This document shows positions 52,443 through 61,104 of a DNA stretch of 61,104 nucleotides, piece by piece. The position numbers and the translations under genes are program-made. The notes under the pieces were generated by a model that saw nothing but the letters and a program-made list of their open reading frames with translations, did not search any database and was not told the DNA's origin. This DNA comes from Bacteroidales bacterium (GTDB taxonomy: Bacteria > Bacteroidota > Bacteroidia > Bacteroidales > Prolixibacteraceae): the NCBI GenBank assembly GCA_012719495.1, contig JAAYAG010000066.1, forward strand, positions 1 to 61,104, written 5' to 3'. Within the stretch, counting starts at the first letter, position 1. Each line of letters opens with the position of its first letter.

Positions 52443-55262
52443 CTATAGCGCTATTTCTAGCTTTTCTCCTGTATAAGTAATTGTTTTGTCTACTTTTTGA
52501 GTTATATCAATTCCGTTCCCATGCTTCTCGTCGACCAATACAATTTTAATGGTTCTTGTTTTTAACATTCCGGGGAATTCACCTTTACGGTCACCAATGG
52601 TTAATGTGTTTGATGCATCGTCCCAGGCAAAACTGATCGTAGAATAAACGCCTTTCTCGTAGTTGTAATTATCGTTTTCATCCTCGTAGAGCAAAAAGCT
52701 TCCATTCGCACCTTTGTAAATTCTCAATTCAATTGGGTCAGCTGGTTTTTGGGTTGAGTATTCAACAAACGGCCCCATTGGGATTATTGATCCGGCTTTT
52801 ACCAACAGTGGTATTTTTTCGATAGGTGCTTCGAATTTTACATGTTGTCCTCCTTCAAATGTTTTTCCCGACCAGAAATCATACCATGTGGTTCCGGCTG
52901 GCAAATAAACGGTCTTTGCCTTTTCTGTCGTGACCGGTTCCTTCTCCAACGCAAACATCGAAGGGGTTTTCCAATTCAGGATCATACGCGCAGCGCCGGT
53001 TTGGTTGTTTTCATTTTCGAGTACGAAACTGTATTCTTTTCCTGCTTCAAGTTCAACAAAGTCGGTATATTGTTCCGTACTTGTATACACTACTGGCAAC
53101 ACCTTGCCTTCGAGAATAATCCGCTTTGGATCGAAACTCTTCATATGGAACTGATGTTTACCGGTCTCCTTAGGGATAATCTTTCCCTCCCAGCGAATGG
53201 AATACATTGAATCGGTTACATAATCCGGACGACCGCCATACCAGTTGATATTGATAGTTGGATCGATTTGTTCTTTACTAAGGGTCTTGTAATTTTTGTC
53301 TTTATAATATTTTGCCTGAAGCCCGGGTTTGCCATCGTTTGTTTTAAAAACATCGGCGGGAACTACTTCGCTTAAGGTAGGTGGGCGGTGATACATGAAT
53401 TCGGTTACAGGACAAACCATCATCGCAGGGCCAAACATAAACTGGTCATCAATATCATGCGTTTTTGAGTCATTGCTGAAATCCATGGGAAGTCCGCGCA
53501 TGTAGGTATAATCGTCATTGGTTACTTTCCATGCCAGGGAATAAATATAGGGCAGAAGCCGGTAACGGAGATTGTCGAATTTGATGAGTGTTGGGGAAAA
53601 TTCACCCATTTCCCAAATTTCACGTGGAGTTTCCGATCCGTGAGAGCGGAAGATTGGGCAGAATGCCCCAAGCTGGAACATACGGGTGTAAAGCTCCTGA
53701 TAAGATGGCTGCTTTCCTCCTGTGCTGAAAGCCCCGCCATAAGCACCAATTACGAATGCCCCGATGTCGAAAGTCCAATAGGGAATGCCCGACATACAGT
53801 GGTTGGTGCCTGCTGAAATCTGGTTACGGTAGACTTTCCAGTTTGCCCCGATATCGCCGCTCCAGGTGGTGGCGGCATTACGTTGCTGCCCGGCATAGGT
53901 CGAACGCGTAAGGATATAGGCACGACGGTCGCTGGTCTGATTTCGCCAGTTTTTGTAGACAGCTTCGGTCATTACCAATGAGTAAGGATTAAGGTAACGG
54001 GCAAACGAACCAAGATGGTTGTTGTTCATCTTCTTCAATTCATACTCCGACGATTCTTTCGAAAGGGCATTGACCACATCGGGTTCGGTTGAATCCATCC
54101 ACCATCCGTCTAATCCTTTGGAGTAAATGCCTTCGTTGAGGTATTTGCAATATAAATCCATCACCGCCGGGTTGTATGCATCGATATATTTAAATCCTGC
54201 CCAGCCAACGGTGGGATAAAGGTATCCGGGATGTGAATCCATCTCTTTATAAAATTTGGTATTGGGTCCAATAGCTGGCCATATTGAGATAATGGCATGA
54301 TAATTCATGTCATGTAGTTCTTTCATCATTTTTTCAGGTTCAGGGAAAAGGGTTTTGTCAAATTCCATACTCCCCCAGTTCGGGTTGCCATTCCAGTAGT
54401 CCCAGTCCTGAATCATGTTGTCAATGGGTATTTTCAGTTTGCGGTATTTACGTGCCACGGTGAGCAATTCCTCTTGTGTATCGTAGTGCTCTTTGCTTTG
54501 CCAATAACCGTAGGCATATTTTCCGTACATGGGTGCTTTCCCTGTTAGTTGGCGGTAGCCAGAAATAACCTGGTCCATATTTTCACCGTTTACAAAATAG
54601 TAATCAAGGTTGTTGCCCATATCGGAATAGAGCGAGGCATTTTGATTGTTGTCGTTAAAAATGGTCTTCGAGTAGTTGTCCCAAAGGATACCCCAATTTT
54701 TTGTTGAAATAAGAAATGGGTTTACCGCTTCGGTATTACTTTGAACAAGCACAACTTCCTTGCCGCGGTAGTTGAAATAGCCGTCCTGATGTTGCCCTAG
54801 TCCGTAAATTCCTTCTTCGGGTGTAAGCTGGAAACATTGTTTCATGGCAAAGCCTTTGTCGCCCTTATATTCTACTGGTTTTAGCTCGGTAAAGCCTGTT
54901 TCTTTCAGAATGTTCTCGCCCGAAGGTTGAATAAACTGGACATTACCGCTGGCTTTGTCAATGATAAGGGTCAGGGAGGCCGATTTCAAGGTTACCGATT
55001 CTTTTGAATCTTCAGTGCTTATTGAAAGCTGGGGTAATGAGTGTTGGATTACCGAAAGGCTTTTCTTTTCCGGGGTACCCTCGTTGGTCCATTTAATCAC
55101 GCGAGCAATGTTGTCGGCATAAAACTGTACCTTGACATTTAGTTTTCCGGTGTTAACTTCTACCCCGTTTTCCGCTTGGGTTACAGATGCTTTATTTGAC
55201 GTACAGCCACTGACCAGAAATAGGGCGGTGATCAGTATTGCCAAAATCTTAATCGTATTCAT
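52443..55262 (-). CDS. GH31 glycosidase lipoprotein with PA14 domain near the C terminus
   Basis: A 939-residue lipoprotein: LFLVSGCTSNK with lipid Cys near residue 20, so it acts at the envelope. The N-terminal sandwich is followed by the GH31 barrel with nucleophile Asp in GWWMDSTEPD (about 390) and acid/base Asp in TWSGDIGANW (about 468). A PA14 module (about 651-767, YYKDKNYK ... IRWEGKIIPKETGKHQF) is inserted in the C-terminal sandwich rather than the N-terminal one. GH31 includes alpha-glucosidases and alpha-xylosidases; the STEPD form fits alpha-xylosidase-type members, but specificity is open. Probably transcribed separately from the next cluster because of the terminator below. Confidence 0.88.
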   Translation of the reverse strand: MNTIKILAILITALFLVSGCTSNKASVTQAENGVEVNTGKLNVKVQFYADNIARVIKWTNEGTPEKKSLSVIQHSLPQLSISTEDSKESVTLKSASLTLIIDKASGNVQFIQPSGENILKETGFTELKPVEYKGDKGFAMKQCFQLTPEEGIYGLGQHQDGYFNYRGKEVVLVQSNTEAVNPFLISTKNWGILWDNYSKTIFNDNNQNASLYSDMGNNLDYYFVNGENMDQVISGYRQLTGKAPMYGKYAYGYWQSKEHYDTQEELLTVARKYRKLKIPIDNMIQDWDYWNGNPNWGSMEFDKTLFPEPEKMMKELHDMNYHAIISIWPAIGPNTKFYKEMDSHPGYLYPTVGWAGFKYIDAYNPAVMDLYCKYLNEGIYSKGLDGWWMDSTEPDVVNALSKESSEYELKKMNNNHLGSFARYLNPYSLVMTEAVYKNWRNQTSDRRAYILTRSTYAGQQRNAATTWSGDIGANWKVYRNQISAGTNHCMSGIPYWTFDIGAFVIGAYGGAFSTGGKQPSYQELYTRMFQLGAFCPIFRSHGSETPREIWEMGEFSPTLIKFDNLRYRLLPYIYSLAWKVTNDDYTYMRGLPMDFSNDSKTHDIDDQFMFGPAMMVCPVTEFMYHRPPTLSEVVPADVFKTNDGKPGLQAKYYKDKNYKTLSKEQIDPTININWYGGRPDYVTDSMYSIRWEGKIIPKETGKHQFHMKSFDPKRIILEGKVLPVVYTSTEQYTDFVELEAGKEYSFVLENENNQTGAARMILNWKTPSMFALEKEPVTTEKAKTVYLPAGTTWYDFWSGKTFEGGQHVKFEAPIEKIPLLVKAGSIIPMGPFVEYSTQKPADPIELRIYKGANGSFLLYEDENDNYNYEKGVYSTISFAWDDASNTLTIGDRKGEFPGMLKTRTIKIVLVDEKHGNGIDITQKVDKTITYTGEKLEIAL

Positions 55263-55297
55263 ATTGTTTGGTTTCTTTATTTTAAACTTAAAAAAAT

Positions 55298-55332
55298 GCA
55301 GGCAGGAATAACCTAAACTATCCCTGCCATGC
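55298..55332 (-). terminator. Terminator between the two GH31 genes
   Basis: GCAGGCAGGAATA (55298-55310) pairs with TATCCCTGCCATGC (55319-55332) with a bulge, followed on the minus strand by ATTTTTTTAAG. Confidence 0.72.
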
Positions 55333-55376
55333 TTTTCAACTTCTCACTAAACTATCTAATTCTAATGTACACTTCA

Positions 55377-58196
55377 TTATTTTATCCCAACTTTAACAGC
55401 AGCACCGGTATAGTGTATGGTCTTATCGGCTGTAGCGTTCAGGTCGAATGGTTTACCCGATTGACTGTCGATAAAGTAAACCTGAATATCCCTTTCAGCT
55501 ACCATGTTTTGGAATTGTCCTTTGCGTTCACCGATTTCAAGCGCTTGTGTTGATTCGTCGTATTTCATTGGTATTACTGAAAAACTGCCTTTTTCGTAGT
55601 TGTAGTTTGCCCCTTCATCTTCATACAGGTTGAAAGAACCATCTTTGCCAGTATATACGAATACCTTCAGTGTGCCATCATTTGGTTGCATGGCATATTG
55701 GATTTCATTTCCGAAAGGAATAATTGAGCCTGCTTTTACGAATAGCGGAACACGGTCGAGTGGGGCTGGAGCCGTAATAGCCTGACCACCATCAATGAAT
55801 TTACCGGTATAGAAATCGTACCAACCTGTGTTTGCTGGCAGATATACCTGGCGATCGCGTTGTCCATAGGTAGAAACAGGACAAACCATGAAGGCTTTTC
55901 CAAACATAAACTGGTCGGCAATGCTATTCACTTTTGGGTCGGCAGCAAAATCCATAACCAGACCGCGTAAAATGGTGCCATTTTCATGGAAGGTTGCACC
56001 AGCAAGTGAATAAATATATGGCATCAAACGGTATCGCAGTTGATCGTAATAGATCATCGATTTGTATTCAGTCGAATTTTCAGGTGCGAGGTTATAGATT
56101 TCGCGGAAAGGATACTCTCCGTGGATGCGGAACAGTGGACAGAAAACACCAAACTGATACCATCGAGTATTAATTTCACGCCACTCTTTCAAATCGGCTG
56201 CCGATGGGTTCATGTAACGACGTTCAAGTGCAAATCCACCTATATCGGTCGTCCAGTAAGGAATACCTGATAAGGCCATGTTAATGCCCCCGGCAATCTG
56301 ATCCCGTAAATCTTCCCAGCGGGTTACAATGTCGCCACTCCAGGTTGCTGTAGCATAGCGCTGTTGTCCGGCAAATGCCGAACGGGTGAGGATAAACACC
56401 CGCTGATCGGGATTGGTGCCGCGCTGACCTTCATAAACTCCTTTCGACTGGAACAAAGAATAGGCATTAAAGTACTCTTCCCCGGTACCAAAATAGTTAG
56501 GGGTCATGGTTTCTTTTCGTTCCTGGGTAGTTACATTTGAGTGAATATCGGGTTCAGTGGCATCCATCCACCATGCATCGATTCCTTTGCTGAAGAGCTT
56601 TTCATTCATTCCCTGCCAGAATAGTTTGCGGGCGTCTGGATTATAGGCATCGTAGAAGGTGTTTGGATAGCCTTTCCCCACCCAGTCTAGATTTCCTAAC
56701 TCTATGTTGTTCATGTATAACCACCCTTTTTCTTTGAAAAGTTCGTAGTTCTTGGTTCCTGGATAGAATTTTGGCCATACCGAAATCATGATGTGTGAGT
56801 TCAGGGAGTGGATATCTTCCATCATTTTGTCAGGATTTGGCCAGAATTCAGGATTGAAATCATGATCACCCCATTTATCTTCGGGCCAGTAAAACCAATC
56901 GAGCACTATATTGTCGAACGGGATGTTGCGCTTGCGGTATTCTTTCACCACACCAACCAGCTCATCCTGGCTTTTGTAGCGCTGACGGCTTTGCCACAAA
57001 CCCATTGCCCATTTGGGCATGATGGGTGATTTACCGGTAAGATCGCGGTAACCCGAAATAACCTCATCACCATTTTCTCCTTTTACAAAGTAATAGTCGA
57101 TCTGCTTACCTGCTTCAGAATAAATCGACAGATCGTTTTGGCTTTTATATGAAGGGTCAAGGCAGGTAAGTCCCATGTACGAAACATTTGCATCGGGTCT
57201 CCACTCTATTTTGATATGTTTTTTCTGGCCAGGCTGCATGTCGACATAAAATTTGTCGTGCCAGGGATTCCATACCTGACGCCATTTATCTTTAATCAAT
57301 TGACCGTCGATCCAAACTTTCCAATAACCAGCTACATAGATTTTGAATTTATGGTTGCCTGCCATCTTGGGCTCAATATACCCTTCCCAAACCACCTTGC
57401 TATTCTCGTTGAATTTAAATCCTTCTGGAAAATCATCCATATTTTCAAGATGGGTGTAGTTGATGTTCGATTCTGTTTTTTCTACAAAAAGGTGATCGCC
57501 TTTATCGTAATAACTGGCTGTAAGGCCACCGGCTTGCCCATTTTTATCGGAAAGCTTTAGGCAGTCGAGGTTTTTATATTCCCGTGGGTCACCAAAGCGG
57601 GAGATAGAGTAGTTGTCCCAAAGAATTCCATAATTTTTGTTCGAATAGATAAAGGGAACCACATCGACAATGTTCATTTGTATCAACTCAACGTCAAGCC
57701 CTTTATAGTTGACTTCACCGTTCTGGTGTGCCCCTAAACCGTAGAACGCTTCGTCAACAGGCGATTCAAACACTTGCTGGTAACCGTAATCATTGAGCGA
57801 TGGATCAACATCTTTCCCGTGGTGTCTGCCACCTGAATTTCCTTCCTGCAAAAGGACATTTCCCTGCAGGTCGAGGAATTTCACTTTGCCTGTTTGGGGC
57901 GATACGGCCACTTTTATTTTTTCTGTAGAAAGGGTTACCCAGTCATCAGCTTCGGCAACGTTCCATTTCGTCGTAGCATCGGGTTTAAGAACGGTGACCA
58001 AGCTTTGGACATCAGCGATAGGTTGCCCGGGCTTTGAAACAGTTACCCTCACAATATCGCTGTTGAACACTTGAAGCCTGATCTCCTCTTTTGTCGATTT
58101 TACAGGCACAATTAAGCCATCGGCTGTTTTCTTATATTCAGCATTTGAGCATGACATAAAGAATAGCACGGTAAAAATGAACAGTGTAATTCTCAT
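55377..58196 (-). CDS. GH31 alpha-xylosidase-like lipoprotein with PA14 insert in the N-terminal domain
   Basis: A 939-residue lipoprotein: VLFFMSCSNAEYK with lipid Cys near 16. The PA14 module lies at about 225-340 (YYDKGDHLF ... WEGYIEPKMAGNHKFKIYVAG), inside the N-terminal sandwich, the layout of known xyloglucan alpha-xylosidases from Cellvibrio and Bacteroides. The GH31 barrel has nucleophile Asp in AWWMDATEPD (about 543) and acid/base Asp in TWSGDIVTRW (about 621). It would remove alpha-1,6-xylose from the non-reducing end of xyloglucan oligosaccharides. Same length as its neighbour by coincidence; the two differ in PA14 position and align poorly outside the barrel. Confidence 0.88.
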   Translation of the reverse strand: MRITLFIFTVLFFMSCSNAEYKKTADGLIVPVKSTKEEIRLQVFNSDIVRVTVSKPGQPIADVQSLVTVLKPDATTKWNVAEADDWVTLSTEKIKVAVSPQTGKVKFLDLQGNVLLQEGNSGGRHHGKDVDPSLNDYGYQQVFESPVDEAFYGLGAHQNGEVNYKGLDVELIQMNIVDVVPFIYSNKNYGILWDNYSISRFGDPREYKNLDCLKLSDKNGQAGGLTASYYDKGDHLFVEKTESNINYTHLENMDDFPEGFKFNENSKVVWEGYIEPKMAGNHKFKIYVAGYWKVWIDGQLIKDKWRQVWNPWHDKFYVDMQPGQKKHIKIEWRPDANVSYMGLTCLDPSYKSQNDLSIYSEAGKQIDYYFVKGENGDEVISGYRDLTGKSPIMPKWAMGLWQSRQRYKSQDELVGVVKEYRKRNIPFDNIVLDWFYWPEDKWGDHDFNPEFWPNPDKMMEDIHSLNSHIMISVWPKFYPGTKNYELFKEKGWLYMNNIELGNLDWVGKGYPNTFYDAYNPDARKLFWQGMNEKLFSKGIDAWWMDATEPDIHSNVTTQERKETMTPNYFGTGEEYFNAYSLFQSKGVYEGQRGTNPDQRVFILTRSAFAGQQRYATATWSGDIVTRWEDLRDQIAGGINMALSGIPYWTTDIGGFALERRYMNPSAADLKEWREINTRWYQFGVFCPLFRIHGEYPFREIYNLAPENSTEYKSMIYYDQLRYRLMPYIYSLAGATFHENGTILRGLVMDFAADPKVNSIADQFMFGKAFMVCPVSTYGQRDRQVYLPANTGWYDFYTGKFIDGGQAITAPAPLDRVPLFVKAGSIIPFGNEIQYAMQPNDGTLKVFVYTGKDGSFNLYEDEGANYNYEKGSFSVIPMKYDESTQALEIGERKGQFQNMVAERDIQVYFIDSQSGKPFDLNATADKTIHYTGAAVKVGIK

Positions 58197-58445
58197 AAAT
58201 ATCTTGTATTAATTATTTGTTTTCAAAGCAAAAAAAGATAATGGTACAGGTAGCGAATTTACGAACGAAAAGCTGCTCCTAACGGTGCTGATTGTAACAA
58301 AAAGGTTGTTGTTTTGTCAACTTTTGTGGTTTGAACCTGGATTTATGGGGCTTGAAAATGTTCATTTTTCAAAAACTTCGATGGAGTTGGTCAGGATGAT
58401 TTTTGGGGATGCTAATTCACGGGAACCTGTATTTTTTGAAGCCGG

Positions 58446-60647
58446 TTAGAAAAGCGTTTGTTCAGCGGTATCCGTGGAGGCTTTTTTGTTTGGTGTTTCA
58501 ATGCTCAACGAGAAAGATGAGTCAAACTCAAGGGCACAGTCAACAAATTGTCCATTTACGTTGATTCCCTTGATTTTAGGGGTTTTGCCTTTTTCGACCA
58601 ATTGGGATATTTGTTTGTCGGTAAGCGTTATGCCGTATTGCTCAAACAAAACTTTAAAAGTGCAGCCGTTTTTGTACTCGCTGCAACCCCAGGCGGTTCT
58701 TCCTTTCAGTAAGGTTCCCTTTTTGCACTTGGGGCAGGTCATGGTTGCTGGTTCTTCCGTTTTGGGTTTTTCTTTTTTTGTCGTCTCTTTCCTGGCTTTG
58801 GCGGGTTTTTCTTCTTTCGGTTTTTCCTTCTCTTTCTTCGCTGGTTGTTCTTCTTGTTCAATGGCGATTGCCTTTTTGTTTTCCCGCTTTACTTCGTCGA
58901 CCAGTTGGGTAACCATCTCTTTCATTTCGTCGAGGAACAGTTTCGGGTCGTATTCGCCTTTTTCGATCTGACGGAGTTTCTTTTCCCACATTCCGGTTAG
59001 TTCGGCCGATTTTAACAGCTCGTTTTCGATGGTGTGAATGAGCTGGATACCGGTTTTTGTGGGCACCAGGTTTTTCTTTTCGCGAACAACAAAACGGCGT
59101 TTAAACAGGGTCTCAATGATATTGGCCCGGGTCGATGGCCTGCCGATGCCGTTTTCTTTCATCAACTCGCGCAACTCATCGTCTTCCACCTGTTTGCCGG
59201 CGGTTTCCATGGCTCGTAAAAGGGTGGCTTCGGTGTGCATCTTGGGCGGCTGGGTCTGTTTTTCGAGCAGGTCGGGCGTGTGTTCCCCTTTTTCGCCCAC
59301 CACAAATTCGGGCATGATCTGCTCTTCGTCGGGTTCTCCCTCGGTCTCTTTGTCGTTTTCTTTTTTGGGATAGAGCGCCCTCCATCCGTCGCTTACGATG
59401 ACTTTTCCGGTGGCTTTAAATTCATGGGTGCAAACCTTGCCCACGACGGTGGTGTTCGATACTTCACAGTCGGGGTAGAACGCGGCAATAAAGCGGCGGG
59501 CAATCAGGTCGTACACCCGCTTTTCTTCCACAATTAGTCCTGAAGGTTTTACTCCGGTGGGCACAATGGCGTGGTGGTCGGTGATTTTTGTGTCGTCGAA
59601 AACCTTTTTGCTTTTCTTGATGGGTTTCTCAATCAGTGGGGCCGTGAAATTGGCATAAGGCTCCATGTTTTTTAGGATGCCTTCAATTTTTGGGTACATG
59701 TCGGTGGGCAAAAAGGTGGTGTCGACACGCGGATAGGTCACCATCTTTTTCTCGTAAAGGTTCTGAATATACTTCAACGTTTCGTCAGCTGTGTAGCTGA
59801 ATTTCTTGTTGCATTCGACCTGCAGGGCGGTCAAATCGAAAAGCTTTGGCGGGGCTTCTTTCCCTTTTTTCTTTTCAAACGAAATGATTTCGAAGAGGTT
59901 GTTTTTTATCTCTTCGATAATTTTTATTGCCTCTTCGGCGGTGCTGAAACGCCCGTTGGTTGAGGTGAAAATAACATTCCGGTAGTTGGTTTTTATCTCC
60001 CAGAAAGGCATTGGTACAAAATTCTGGATCTCTTCGTACCGGCGAACAATTAGCGCAAGGGTAGGGGTTTGCACCCGGCCAATGGAAAGAACCCCTTTGC
60101 CGTCGGCATATTTCAGGGTGTAAAGCCGGCTGGCGTTCATCCCCAGCAGCCAGTCGCCAATGGCGCGGGCATTTCCGGCAGCATACAGCCGGTCGAACTC
60201 TTTTCCTTCGCGCAATTTGGCAAATCCTTCTTTAATGGCTTCGTCGGTCATCGACGAAATCCAGAGCCTTTTCAGTGGTTTTTGGCAGCCGGTGAGGGTC
60301 ATTACCCAGCGCTGGATCAGCTCTCCTTCAATTCCCGCGTCACCACAGTTGATGATCTCTTCGCATTCGGTAAAGAGTTTTTTGATGGTATCGAACTGTT
60401 TTTGTACTCCGTCGTTGTCAATTAATTTAATGCCAAACCGCGGAGGCACCATGGGCAGGTAGTTCATTCGCCAAGGTTTCCAGTCGGGGGTGTAATCGTC
60501 GGGGTTTTTGAGGGTGCACAGGTGACCGAAAGTCCAGGTTACCTGATAACCATTGCCTTCAAAATAGCCATCTTTGCGGTTGTTGGCTTGCAATATCCGG
60601 GCAATTTCTTTGGCTACACTGGGTTTTTCGGCAATACAGACTTTCAC
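58446..60647 (-). CDS. topB: DNA topoisomerase III
   Basis: A 733-residue type IA topoisomerase that relaxes and decatenates DNA through a covalent tyrosine. The Toprim domain (1-150) has Glu7 in AEKPS and DAGIE at 103-107 in place of the usual DxDxE, with Gly105 where the second Asp should be. The catalytic Tyr is in VTYPRVDTTF near residue 303, and QTPTLALIVRR near 200 is a core motif. A Lys/Glu/Pro-rich linker (about 595-632) leads to a C-terminal zinc finger (CPKCKKGTLLKG ... CSEYKNGC). No mobile-element genes flank it, so it is probably chromosomal rather than conjugative. Confidence 0.93.
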   Translation of the reverse strand: MKVCIAEKPSVAKEIARILQANNRKDGYFEGNGYQVTWTFGHLCTLKNPDDYTPDWKPWRMNYLPMVPPRFGIKLIDNDGVQKQFDTIKKLFTECEEIINCGDAGIEGELIQRWVMTLTGCQKPLKRLWISSMTDEAIKEGFAKLREGKEFDRLYAAGNARAIGDWLLGMNASRLYTLKYADGKGVLSIGRVQTPTLALIVRRYEEIQNFVPMPFWEIKTNYRNVIFTSTNGRFSTAEEAIKIIEEIKNNLFEIISFEKKKGKEAPPKLFDLTALQVECNKKFSYTADETLKYIQNLYEKKMVTYPRVDTTFLPTDMYPKIEGILKNMEPYANFTAPLIEKPIKKSKKVFDDTKITDHHAIVPTGVKPSGLIVEEKRVYDLIARRFIAAFYPDCEVSNTTVVGKVCTHEFKATGKVIVSDGWRALYPKKENDKETEGEPDEEQIMPEFVVGEKGEHTPDLLEKQTQPPKMHTEATLLRAMETAGKQVEDDELRELMKENGIGRPSTRANIIETLFKRRFVVREKKNLVPTKTGIQLIHTIENELLKSAELTGMWEKKLRQIEKGEYDPKLFLDEMKEMVTQLVDEVKRENKKAIAIEQEEQPAKKEKEKPKEEKPAKARKETTKKEKPKTEEPATMTCPKCKKGTLLKGRTAWGCSEYKNGCTFKVLFEQYGITLTDKQISQLVEKGKTPKIKGINVNGQFVDCALEFDSSFSLSIETPNKKASTDTAEQTLF

Positions 60648-60669
60648 TTTTATCAGATTTTTGAAGCAA

Positions 60670-60677
60670 CAAAAGTA
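60670..60677 (-). promoter_or_regulatory. -7 box for topB
   Basis: The minus strand reads TACTTTTG. Start expected near 60664, about 17 nt before the topB ATG. Confidence 0.55.
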
Positions 60678-60704
60678 TGCCTTTCTGGTAATTTAGGAAA
60701 AAAG

Positions 60705-60737
60705 AAACCCGACAGTTTTACTTCTTTAGTCGGGTTT
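60705..60737 (-). terminator. Terminator upstream of topB
   Basis: AAACCCGAC (60705-60713) pairs perfectly with GTCGGGTTT (60729-60737), 9 bp, followed on the minus strand by TTTCTTTTTTCC. It would end a transcript entering from the right edge. Confidence 0.75.
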
Positions 60738-61104
60738 TGAGACTATTGTGCTTATTCGTTGTCTATTACCCTTAAATCAACTCACTGTATTTTTTCTTAA
60801 CTCACCTTCTGAAGCCCCTTATCGAAATCAGCTTCGATGCAAGTGCTGCGGGCAACACCGTGCAACCCCCCGCTACCGCGCTGTTTGCATCGCGTGGTCA
60901 ATTAAATTAATTCCTTATTTTTAAACATGGGAATCCATGTACCTTCGAGATAATTGCAAGCAATCAGAATATCCCTGCTTATTAACCTGAGTTCGACTTT
61001 ATTTTTGAGTTCAGACCGCTTGTAAACAGTAAGATTCAATGCAAAATCACGCAGGAATAACGGGTTATTTTAAGTGATTTTAAAGCAGAAGATTGCTGTT
61101 TACA
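60738..61104. other. Window end: no clear gene; imperfect palindrome and a small remnant frame
   Basis: I see no complete gene. An imperfect, GC-rich inverted repeat lies at 60835-60892: CGATGCAA (60835-60842) is the exact complement of TTGCATCG (60885-60892), with GCGGG/CCCGC inside. On the minus strand, a 55-codon open frame without a start (61069-60902) reads like protein (ELKNKVELRLISRDILIACN, then NYLEGTWIPMF), so it could be the decayed or true end of a gene upstream. The terminator at 60705-60737 lies where its transcript would stop. Confidence 0.4.

Noticed and set aside
59034-59537. Several plus-strand frames inside topB
   Set aside because: Antisense shadows of a strongly conserved coding region with skewed composition.

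Overview
The window looks like a chromosomal segment of a Bacteroidota bacterium, probably an anaerobic or facultative marine/sediment-type Bacteroidales or Marinilabiliales relative. The reasons are: many genes start just downstream of the Bacteroidota promoter box TAnnTTTG; gldA and gldB homologues, DUF1573, PepSY-like and carboxypeptidase-D-regulatory-like proteins are present; outer-membrane barrels end in phenylalanine; and the genes are moderately AT-rich with almost no Shine-Dalgarno sequences. I see no insertion sequence with a transposase, no CRISPR array, no phage genes and no rRNA. The species assignment is inference.

Layout. 1-3.0 kb: a minus-strand pair encoding a secreted GH43 enzyme and a small secreted sandwich protein. 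3.0-4.0 kb: a Crp/Fnr regulator with a 208-bp MITE-like foldback element behind its promoter. 4.1-10.3 kb: an outer-membrane barrel, GldB lipoprotein, phosphofructokinase, a DUF1573 protein, then TsaC and LysA. 10.5-17.3 kb: a lipoprotein, a large FtsX-type ABC permease with its ATPase, and a YbiT-like ABC-F protein. 17.3-28.8 kb: a tightly packed three-gene operon (outer-membrane barrel, 2598-residue secreted protein, fibronectin-III protein). 28.9-32.8 kb: GT4 glycosyltransferase, PQQ-type propeller lipid/periplasmic protein, RibD and tRNA-Arg(CCT). 32.9-37.7 kb: ECF sigma factor with a PepSY-like protein, divergent from an abundant-looking helical lipoprotein followed by two L,D-transpeptidases and a cysteine-free L,D-transpeptidase-like protein. 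37.7-40.1 kb: UPF0280, NIL-ferredoxin and DUF39 proteins, the three parts of the anaerobic homocysteine-forming system known from methanogens. 40.2-47.2 kb: an LRR fragment, CysS, a small protein plus membrane protein pair, DapL, a carboxypeptidase-regulatory-like protein, tRNA-Val(GAC) and GldA. 47.2-58.2 kb: a saccharide-use cluster (GH94, GH130, a GPH symporter and two lipoprotein GH31 enzymes). 58.4-60.6 kb: topoisomerase III. The last 450 bp hold no convincing gene.

How the genes work together. The GH31 lipoproteins would trim alpha-linked side sugars outside the inner membrane, the sodium/proton symporter would import the resulting beta-linked disaccharides, and GH94 and GH130 would split them with phosphate in the cytoplasm, saving ATP. 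DapL and LysA together imply the diaminopimelate aminotransferase route to meso-DAP and lysine; meso-DAP is also the residue that L,D-transpeptidases act on.

The three most interesting systems are: (1) the lipoprotein at 34225-34827, whose C terminus (KYKSRRK) resembles that of Braun lipoprotein (KYRK) and which sits beside L,D-transpeptidases that share its helical module, suggesting an independently evolved outer-membrane-to-peptidoglycan tether; (2) the barrel/giant/Fn3 surface operon at 17319-28765, with no assigned function; (3) the complete homocysteine cassette outside Archaea.
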